Shown here piece after piece: positions 33,508 through 39,400 of a stretch of DNA of 39,400 nt (position 1 is its first letter; every line of letters begins with the position of its first letter). The translations under genes were made by a program, and so were the position numbers. The notes under the pieces are model-generated. The model did not search any database. It had not been told where the DNA came from and was given only the letters and a program-made list of their open reading frames with translations. Source of the stretch: an uncultured Verrucomicrobiota bacterium (GTDB lineage: Bacteria > Verrucomicrobiota > Verrucomicrobiia > Limisphaerales > UBA9464); assembly GCA_903896505.1 (NCBI GenBank), contig CAITXU010000235.1, forward strand, positions 1 through 39,400, read 5' to 3'.

Positions 33508-33822
33508 TATTTTCTCAAGTCATGACTGAATTGAAGACGACTGACGAATGGGAACCTAGACCATCGTTGGCGGTGTTTTTGAAATTTGGCAAGCATTTCT
33601 GGAACAGTTCCATTACGCCCACCGACACCGGCATCTCTTCTGGGAATGCCTTCAGGACTGCGAACTTTTGGAAACTCGAGTCGCTTCGAGTTGTCGAAAT
33701 GGATGGAATCCCGCGGTCGACGAACCGAACCACGTCACGGGAGTAAAAAGCCGCCCTACCCTTTTGCGGGCCTTTTTTCCGCTGGCAACCTACACACCTG
33801 CGACAGGTGGCGGGTTGAATTT
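33508..33822. other. Gene-poor spacer between the secreted-protein gene and the small membrane proteins
   Basis: About 315 bases. It must hold the promoter of the large secreted-protein gene, but no convincing -35/-10 pair was seen. A 7-bp inverted repeat AACTCGA-N6-TCGAGTT lies at 33673-33692, and an imperfect terminator-like hairpin at 33745-33778. Two short overlapping frames (33483-33746 plus, 33515-33733 minus) have no recognisable product and no start context, and are not called as genes. Confidence 0.6.
33745..33778 (-). terminator. Possible imperfect terminator of the small membrane-protein pair
   Basis: AAAAAGCCGC (33745-33754) can pair with GCGGGCCTTTTT (33766-33777) with two single-base bulges, closing an 11-base loop. 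A-run and T-run flank the GC core on the two strands, so it could act in either direction. It lies 45 bases beyond the stop of the minus-strand pair. Confidence 0.35.
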
Positions 33823-34206
33823 TTACTTGGAGGTCTTTACCTCGGCATTTGTCGGAATCGATACCGCGGTCAAATCGAAGGAGGAAAGCACAGAATTGGA
33901 ATAATCTGGAAATTGCTGCCCCAAGCGCCGCAGCTCTCCCACAAAGTGAAGAACCGCCTGCCCTTGGAGGGTGGACTGCTCAACGATGGGAGCCCTCGCT
34001 TTAATCAGCCTTTTCATGGCAATATCCTCTCGAAGGACCATTGCCCCGACGCTTCCCGTCGCAATGAGCATCGCCAAAAGGGTGAGCCGGGCTGCTGCGT
34101 ATAATTGAGCTGCCGATTCCGACGGAGCCAGATCATCCGATACTTCGTCCAGGCCGCCGTCCAACGCACTACGGCTCCTTTCCATCGGTTCAATGTCCTG
34201 CGCCAT
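33823..34206 (-). CDS. Small single-pass membrane protein B (hypothetical)
   Basis: 127 residues from the ATG at 34206 (MAQDIEPMERSR); ATG 34230 (eight residues longer) or ATG 34185 (MERSRSAL, just after the upstream stop) are also possible. I do not recognise a family. An acidic, probably cytoplasmic N-terminus (LDGGLDEVSDDLAPSES) is followed by one membrane helix (LTLLAMLIATGSVGAMVL) and about 60 residues of likely helical periplasmic sequence (EDIAMKRLIKARAPIVEQST...LRRLGQQF). It overlaps the preceding small gene by 17 bases, implying translational coupling. The layout (helix, then a coiled-coil-like segment) mirrors protein A, so the two may be distant paralogues that associate. Confidence 0.65.
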   Translation of the reverse strand: MAQDIEPMERSRSALDGGLDEVSDDLAPSESAAQLYAAARLTLLAMLIATGSVGAMVLREDIAMKRLIKARAPIVEQSTLQGQAVLHFVGELRRLGQQFPDYSNSVLSSFDLTAVSIPTNAEVKTSK

Positions 34207-34489
34207 GGGATGTCGATGGGGTTGAATCACCCGAAGCGGGGCGAACCGGGCCGTTCCATCCTGCCTTCACGAGTGCCTGGCCGAAGGCGGCATTGGTCCG
34301 GGCAAAGTCAGCGGTGGCACCCGCCAGGAGCGCAAAGGAACGCTGGTTCTGTTCGAAAATGCCCAGCAAACGCTGTTGGTTATTCATGATTCCCGTGGCG
34401 TATACGTGATAGGCGCACAGTCCCGCCAAAATCACCGAAAGCAAGACCTGAAACCGGGCCAACCAAACGAGGGACGACACTTTTCTCAT
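34190..34489 (-). CDS. Small single-pass membrane protein A (hypothetical)
   Basis: 99 residues. No family recognised. A basic N-terminus (MRKVSS) and one membrane helix (about 8-30, FQVLLSVILAGLCAYHVYA) are followed by about 50 helical-looking residues (NNQQRLLGIFEQNQRSFALLAGATADF) and a Ser/Gly/Pro-rich tail. It could be an uncleaved signal anchor with a periplasmic coiled-coil. It is the first gene of a two-gene minus-strand unit with protein B and is divergent from the subtilisin-like protease gene across 111 bases. A functional link to the protease is possible but only positional. Confidence 0.65.
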   Translation of the reverse strand: MRKVSSLVWLARFQVLLSVILAGLCAYHVYATGIMNNQQRLLGIFEQNQRSFALLAGATADFARTNAAFGQALVKAGWNGPVRPASGDSTPSTSHGAGH

Positions 34490-34600
34490 TCCGTTCGGGT
34501 CATTTTAGGTCATGCGCATCATCTGCCAAAGTCTTTTTGCCCGAACAAATGCCCCAAAACTTGGCATGGCTCTGCCCCGGGCCTGTGACTAGATTCCAAC

Positions 34601-37255
34601 ATGGGTGTTCGACATCGCCACACTTTCATTGCCTTTCTGGCAGTGGCATTCTCAGTCTCCACCATCGTTCGGGGTGAAGTTGTCGAATTCAAGGGGGATT
34701 CGATCGAACGGTATAAACTCAGTTCACCGCTTGGAATCGCAGCGACCGCGGAACCGGCAGGTTGGATTTGGGCCCAACCGGAGCCTGGAGGGCAACCGGT
34801 TTGTTTTGGCCCACGCATCGTCTTGGAATTGACCGACACCAATTCACTCCCTCAGGTTTTGAAGGCGTTTTCCCTGAAATTGTTGAGAGACGACGGCTCT
34901 GGTCGTTACCGGGTCGGTTGCAGGACTCCCAAGGAGGCCATCAACACTGCCCGCTCCCTGGCCCGCCTTCCATCGGTTCGTTTTGCAGTTCCGGTCCGCA
35001 AAAACTCGGTCCGCCTTCATGGCCCCCTGGCCCCGACGCCAAACGATCCGTATTATCCACTTCAATCCCACCTCGAAACCATCGACCGGACTTCGTCCTT
35101 TGCTCCTTCAGGAGTCGATTTGAATATTCGAGAGGCATGGGCCACAACCCAGGGGAAGGGAGTCCACGTCGCCTTGGGAGATGATGGGGTCGACCTGCAG
35201 CACCCCGACCTTGTTGCCAATGAAGATTCCTGGAGCTTCAATTTTGTCGCCGGCGTTGCCTCCGGAAATCACGCCAGTTCCGCGGAGTATCATGGAACGG
35301 CCGCTGCCGGTCTTCTGGCAGCCGTTGCCGGAAACGGGGTTGGCGTTGCCGGTGTCGCTCCCGGGGTCCGATTTTCAAGTTGGGTCATTTTTGACGAAAA
35401 CGGCAACGTTGCCTCCGACGATCAATTGGCGGACATGTGGCAAACGGCCAACAACGGCCCCTCTCCCGTCTCTGTTCAAAGTCATTCCTGGGGAAATTCA
35501 GACACCGATTTTCTGATCATCAGCTCCGTGGAATCGGCGGCGATTCAATCCGCCGAAACCGGGGGACGCAATGGCCTGGGCGTCGTCATTGTTCGTTCCG
35601 GAGGCAACAATCGTGCTCGCGACTTCGACGGGACTTTTAGCGTTGGAGATGCCAACCTGGATCAATACGCCAATGATCCCCGTCAGATTGCCGTTGCAGC
35701 CGTCCGTCCAGACGGTTGGGCGGCTGGCTACAGCAACCCTGGAGCCTGTATTTTGGTCGCGACACCCAGCGGAGACTTCGATCACGGGTTCAATGGGTTG
35801 GTCACCACCGACCCGGTTGGGGCGGCAGGTGAGAATTTGGCGGTGGACCCCAATAATCCCGATGCCGCGAATTACCTTTCAGGATTGAACGGATTCTCCG
35901 GAACTTCCGCCGCAGCACCCCAGGCGGCCGGCCTGGCAGCTCTCGTCCTGGGAGTCAATCCTGCGCTGTCGGTCCGCGACGTGCAGCAAATCCTGGCGCT
36001 TTCCGCGCATCATCCCCATCGCCTCGACCCCGAGCTGGTCACCAACTCCGCCGGGTTCATTTTGACCCACAGCCTGGGATTTGGGGTACCCAACGCCGGA
36101 TTGATGGTCGAACTTGCCCGGCGCTGGACCAATCGCCCGGTTGAAACCGTTGTGCACTCGACCAACACGACTTCACAATCGATTCCCGATGACGGTTTCC
36201 GGCTGCAAATCCGAAACCCGTCCAACCATTCTATTCTGGTGGATATACCGGCCTCGGGTTCCCTGGGTCTGCACCCCGACTCTCCGAGCGCTTGGTTGCC
36301 CTTGATCGACGGTGGGGGCATTGACAGCCCGTCCGTCAATTCCCTGAATGGGTCCCTGACGGTTGTTCACCGCCCCTTCGAGCGTTATTCCCAGTCGATT
36401 GCCCTCGCGTCGGATGCGGGAGCCGCAGCAGTGGTCGTCCTCAACGATCGGGGATCGATTCGCACGATCATGCCCGGGACAGACTACGTCCGAATCCCAG
36501 CCGGTCTCGCCAGCGAGTCGGATGGCCAACTTGTCTCCCGGACCATCGCGACCAATTCGTCACTCGAAGCCCGTTTTCTCCTGAATTCCGCGCAGTTCAC
36601 CTTCCCCGTCAAGGTTGCTTTAACCGTCGAACATGTCCAAGCCACGGTTCACTGGAACCACGGCCGAAGCGCGGATATCCGGGTGACTCTCCTGTCACCC
36701 TCGGGCACCCGCAGCATCCTCCACCGTCCTGGGGGAACCTCCAATCCGGTCCCGACGGACTGGTCCTATTCGTCAGTCCGGCATTTGGGTGAAAGCAGTC
36801 TGGGAACATGGACCGTGGCGATCACCGACCAGGCTCGCGGTGTCATCGGTTCGGTGGATTCCGTCGAACTCCACCTCAGCGGTGTGGCCATTGTCGATCA
36901 AGATGGAGATGGACTCGATGATGCCTGGGAACTTCGTTACTTCGGCCATCTTCGCTTTGGTCCCCGGGACGATCCAGACGGAGATGGCTGGAGCAATGCG
37001 GTCGAGCATTTGATGGGAACCGATCCATCGGTGAATGATCGGCCCCTTCAGACGGACCTTTCGCGCCAACTTCCCGACCGTTTGCGTTTGAGCTGGCCGG
37101 CCCTCGACAACACCCTCTACTCCGTCGAAAGTGCGATCTCACCTGAGGGACCTTGGTCCCCCTTCAAGGCGGTACCCGGGATTTACCCGGAATCCCTGCT
37201 GTTTCTTGGAACCAGCGGTCAATCGAAGTGGTTTCGCGTCCGAAGTACGCCGTGA
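34601..37255 (+). CDS. Secreted subtilisin/kexin-like protease with P domain and C-terminal module
   Basis: Exported S8 serine protease, 884 residues. The signal peptide is about 1-25 and a pro-region runs to about 145. In the catalytic domain the triad is Asp194 (ALGDDGVDLQHPDL), His231 (EYHGTAAAG) and Ser436 (GFSGTSAAAPQAAG), with oxyanion Asn336 or Asn337 (RSGGNNRA); the DDG form points to kexin/furin relatives. After about 510 come two beta regions. One, about 530-650, includes a PA-like stretch (ALASDAGAAAVVVLND). The other, about 660-762, matches the P/Homo-B domain (ADIRVTLLSPSGTRSILHRP, GTWTVAITDQARG). Then follow Asp-rich calcium-type repeats (DQDGDGLDD, DDPDGDGWSN, 766-800) and an 825-884 module like that ending the large secreted protein. 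Probably an extracellular nutrient or processing protease. Confidence 0.93.
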   Translation: MGVRHRHTFIAFLAVAFSVSTIVRGEVVEFKGDSIERYKLSSPLGIAATAEPAGWIWAQPEPGGQPVCFGPRIVLELTDTNSLPQVLKAFSLKLLRDDGSGRYRVGCRTPKEAINTARSLARLPSVRFAVPVRKNSVRLHGPLAPTPNDPYYPLQSHLETIDRTSSFAPSGVDLNIREAWATTQGKGVHVALGDDGVDLQHPDLVANEDSWSFNFVAGVASGNHASSAEYHGTAAAGLLAAVAGNGVGVAGVAPGVRFSSWVIFDENGNVASDDQLADMWQTANNGPSPVSVQSHSWGNSDTDFLIISSVESAAIQSAETGGRNGLGVVIVRSGGNNRARDFDGTFSVGDANLDQYANDPRQIAVAAVRPDGWAAGYSNPGACILVATPSGDFDHGFNGLVTTDPVGAAGENLAVDPNNPDAANYLSGLNGFSGTSAAAPQAAGLAALVLGVNPALSVRDVQQILALSAHHPHRLDPELVTNSAGFILTHSLGFGVPNAGLMVELARRWTNRPVETVVHSTNTTSQSIPDDGFRLQIRNPSNHSILVDIPASGSLGLHPDSPSAWLPLIDGGGIDSPSVNSLNGSLTVVHRPFERYSQSIALASDAGAAAVVVLNDRGSIRTIMPGTDYVRIPAGLASESDGQLVSRTIATNSSLEARFLLNSAQFTFPVKVALTVEHVQATVHWNHGRSADIRVTLLSPSGTRSILHRPGGTSNPVPTDWSYSSVRHLGESSLGTWTVAITDQARGVIGSVDSVELHLSGVAIVDQDGDGLDDAWELRYFGHLRFGPRDDPDGDGWSNAVEHLMGTDPSVNDRPLQTDLSRQLPDRLRLSWPALDNTLYSVESAISPEGPWSPFKAVPGIYPESLLFLGTSGQSKWFRVRSTP

Positions 37256-37301
37256 CTTTGTTTCGCCCTCGGTTTCCGCAGTTCCTTTGTTTAACCTGCT
37301 C

Positions 37302-38150
37302 ATGGCATATCAATTGGTCCAACTCAAGAACGGTACTTGGAGCGTCCATTCCGAACTCGAAAAAGAAACCTTCCATCCGGTCATCGGGCCTGTGGCGGAA
37401 GCTGAAGCCCTGTACGTCCGTCAACTTCGATTGGGAGAACGGGCGGCAGAATTTCATCACACGGAATTTGTGATTTGGGACATCGGTCTCGGTGCCGCAG
37501 CCAACTCGGTGACAGCCTTGGAATCCCTCCGACATCGGCCTGGAAAGGTCCGGATGGTCAGCTTTGATCATTCCCTGGCTCCCCTCCAATTTGCCCTGGA
37601 AAATTCCACTGCGCTCGGCTTTCTCGACGGCTACGAGGCGCAGGTCGCCGGATTGCTGCAAACCGGTCAGATTCAGTTCCAGAACGGATCGATGACCGTC
37701 CAGTGGGAGACCATTCTTGGTGATTTCCCAACGCTTCTGGCCTCCTGTACCGCCGGGAATTGGCCTTCGCCGGATGCCATTTTGTTCGATGCCTACTCGC
37801 CGGCCAAAAATCCGGCCATGTGGAGTCTGCCGCTCTTTACCCGACTTTTCGAGGTCGCCTCGATCGGGCGCCCCTGCAACCTGGCCACGTATTCCCGTGC
37901 GACCTTACTGAGGACTACTCTCCTCCTTGCCGGTTGGTACGTGGGTGCCGGGGATGCAACCGGTGAAAAGGAGGAGACGACGGTCGCCGCCACCAGCCCG
38001 TACCTAATCCGGCGTCCTCTCGACCGCGCGTGGCTGGAGCGTGCCCATCGGTCCACCAGCGCCGAGCCGCTCCGTGGGGACACGTACCAGCAGGCACCTC
38101 TGTCTGCCGCCAACCGGGAGCGCCTCGCAGCCCATCCCCAGTTTCAGTAA
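37302..38150 (+). CDS. MnmC-type tRNA (mnm5U34) methyltransferase domain protein
   Basis: SAM-dependent methyltransferase resembling the N-terminal domain of MnmC (DUF752 family), which completes 5-methylaminomethyl-uridine at the tRNA wobble base. The ATG at 37302 (MAYQLVQLKNG) gives 282 residues; the longer open frame to 37131 overlaps the protease gene and was rejected. Matching sequence includes HTEFVIWDIGLGAAANSVTAL (SAM loop, normally GFGTGLN), FDAYSPAKNPAMWSLPLF, LATYSRATLLRTTLLLAGW and YVGAGDATGEKEETTVA. The FAD-dependent half of bifunctional MnmC is absent, so it is like the stand-alone MnmD enzymes. It follows the protease by 46 bases. Its stop overlaps the convergent HupE/UreJ-like gene by seven bases. 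Confidence 0.85.
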   Translation: MAYQLVQLKNGTWSVHSELEKETFHPVIGPVAEAEALYVRQLRLGERAAEFHHTEFVIWDIGLGAAANSVTALESLRHRPGKVRMVSFDHSLAPLQFALENSTALGFLDGYEAQVAGLLQTGQIQFQNGSMTVQWETILGDFPTLLASCTAGNWPSPDAILFDAYSPAKNPAMWSLPLFTRLFEVASIGRPCNLATYSRATLLRTTLLLAGWYVGAGDATGEKEETTVAATSPYLIRRPLDRAWLERAHRSTSAEPLRGDTYQQAPLSAANRERLAAHPQFQ

Positions 38151-39322
38151 TATTGACGGATGGCTGCGATCAGGAAATAGGTGCCTCCCAGGGCAATCAG
38201 GATCGACCCACCCCGCTGCATCCGCATTCGGACGGATTCTCCCCAATAGCTCCCCATCCATCGGATGAGATTCCAAAAGGGAACACCGAGCAACAGGTGC
38301 CCACATTCGACACCCAGACAGAAGGCCAGAATGGCGATGGCCAGCGATGAACCTCCACTGTGGCCAAAGGCCTCATTCAACCCGGTGGCAAAACCGAGTC
38401 CATGAACAAGTCCAAAGCAAAATGCGGTCACCAGACGCAACGATGACGTCGCCCGCTTCGGTGCCCAGCAATTCTCGACCGCGACCAGGACAATGCTGAG
38501 AGCTATCACCGGTTCCACCACCGAGGAAGGGAGGCGGACCCAATTCAGAGCGGAACAGGTCACTGTCACCGAGTGAGCCAACGTGAACACAATGACCAGT
38601 CGCAGGAAGTCGCGAACCCGGACCGCTGCCAGTGCCAAAGCAGCAAGAAAAAGGAGGTGGTCATACCCCGTGAGGATGTGGTGAATGCCCAACTGAAGAT
38701 AGGCTCCGAATCCGCGGGTGCTTTCCGAGACTTCCACTCGGGGTCTCCGCGAATTCGAAACCACTCCTCCGACGCCATTGGTCCGATGTACGTCGAATGG
38801 CAAACCATTCCGTACAATACCCGAGCCGAGCGTGGTCCGGTCGGAGTCCTTGACTGCGATGGCGTAAATGACGTCCCACGAGACACCCGGGGCATAGCGT
38901 TGTTCCTCCAATGTGGTGGTGGAAAACCGGAACTGCTGAGGTGCGGGCCCGGCCTTCCATGATGCTTCGATGTCGAACACGGCCCGGGTCTGGTCAAGGT
39001 AGTCGGGAGATTCGGGAGACACATTGGACGCCGAATCGGCCACCAACGTCCAATCCACGAGCACCAGTTCGAGGGGTTGGGAATCCGTGCTGACCTGAAG
39101 GTGCTGGCGAAGGTAGGCTCCCTGCTGAACCAATCCCGCCTGCCACCCTGCCAAATCCGAGGGTAAATGCTCGGAAAATGCGGGTCCACAGACCAGAGAC
39201 ACCTCACGAAGGGTGCTGCTGACCCGCATCGTCAGACGGTTCGTCTCTATCGTGACCCACCACGTGTTCTGGAGGAGCGGGTGGGAACGCGCCGGAAGTC
39301 CGTAAACAAGGACAACCAGCAC
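38144..39322 (-). CDS. HupE/UreJ-family membrane protein (start uncertain)
   Basis: Membrane protein of 392 residues from a GTG at 39322. The frame stays open to the right edge with a more convincing signal peptide upstream (basic residues, then CRWVWVLVVLVYGLPARSHP), so the true start is probably earlier, perhaps outside the window. About 200 residues of exported domain precede a C-terminal HupE/UreJ-like domain with the signature HHILTGYDHLLFLAALAL and further helices (VIVFTLAHSVTVT, FCFGLVHGLGFATGL). Conserved His and Asp residues in this family are thought to bind nickel or another metal. No hydrogenase, urease or nickel gene is near, so it is more likely a metal importer or exporter of unspecified use. 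It is convergent with the MnmC-like gene. Confidence 0.85.
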   Translation of the reverse strand: MLVVLVYGLPARSHPLLQNTWWVTIETNRLTMRVSSTLREVSLVCGPAFSEHLPSDLAGWQAGLVQQGAYLRQHLQVSTDSQPLELVLVDWTLVADSASNVSPESPDYLDQTRAVFDIEASWKAGPAPQQFRFSTTTLEEQRYAPGVSWDVIYAIAVKDSDRTTLGSGIVRNGLPFDVHRTNGVGGVVSNSRRPRVEVSESTRGFGAYLQLGIHHILTGYDHLLFLAALALAAVRVRDFLRLVIVFTLAHSVTVTCSALNWVRLPSSVVEPVIALSIVLVAVENCWAPKRATSSLRLVTAFCFGLVHGLGFATGLNEAFGHSGGSSLAIAILAFCLGVECGHLLLGVPFWNLIRWMGSYWGESVRMRMQRGGSILIALGGTYFLIAAIRQYY

Positions 39323-39400
39323 CCATACCCACCGGCAGAGTCCAAAACCCAGGCTGGGATGGCTAGTGTCGTGTTTCCGAAATAGCTTGCAGTTTGTTGC

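Noticed and set aside
33483..33746. Two short overlapping frames (33483-33746 plus and 33515-33733 minus) in the spacer
   Set aside because: No family, no start signal, the plus-strand frame begins inside the opposite gene; not better than chance in this spacer.
34521..34600. TTGGCA-like -35 upstream of the protease gene
   Set aside because: No acceptable -10 at 16-18 bases; the best match is 22 bases away.
1..39400. Search for tRNA, rRNA, CRISPR arrays, IS elements, phage or defence genes
   Set aside because: None was recognised by eye; no clustered direct repeats, transposase or cloverleaf-like sequence was found. A covariance-model scan would be needed to exclude small RNAs.

Overview
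The window looks like a chromosomal segment of a free-living Gram-negative bacterium of the Verrucomicrobiota (probably the Limisphaerales/Pedosphaerales side). This is inferred from a type IV pilin-like protein with an [19 protein letters not shown]-terminus and an H-X9-DG motif, long secreted proteins ending in a short beta-rich module typical of that phylum, and moderately GC-rich coding DNA. Almost none of the start codons has a recognisable Shine-Dalgarno sequence. No rRNA, tRNA, CRISPR array, insertion sequence or phage gene was recognised. Apart from the 5' partial adaptor gene, and possibly the HupE/UreJ gene at the 3' edge, the genes are intact.

Layout. (1) 1-4655: a MacAB-like export operon: adaptor (5' end outside the window), ATPase, and two tandem paralogous permeases. 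The ATPase carries Thr instead of the invariant Walker A lysine. (2) 4775-8264: the N-terminal half of a split carbamoyl-phosphate synthase large subunit, convergent with a trpA-manC pair. (3) 8340-14991: housekeeping genes: WYL regulator, divergent thyA and a GNAT acetyltransferase, a terminator, the pilin-like gene, an aminotransferase class IV gene, purine nucleoside phosphorylase, and a MoeB-rhodanese fusion. (4) 15048-18165, minus strand: a tight operon queE - class III aminotransferase - rsmA. (5) 18298-21042: a secreted YHS-domain protein, an SDR oxidoreductase and gltX.

(6) 21069-30396 is the most system-like region. A two-component regulator with three 11-bp direct repeats upstream is followed by a histidine kinase fused in frame to a lipoprotein-like PepSY domain. 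Then come a small acidic ORF, a TolC-type outer-membrane lipoprotein, an RND adaptor, an HAE1-like RND pump and a secreted YncE-like beta-propeller. Most junctions overlap by a few bases. It reads as a self-regulated tripartite efflux system whose sensor may carry a periplasmic PepSY module. The substrate cannot be read from the sequence.

(7) 30457-38150: a 1016-residue secreted protein with internal duplication, a pair of small single-pass membrane proteins, a divergent multidomain subtilisin/kexin-like protease, and a stand-alone MnmC-type tRNA methyltransferase domain. The two large secreted proteins share a C-terminal module. (8) The right edge holds a HupE/UreJ-like membrane protein on the minus strand.
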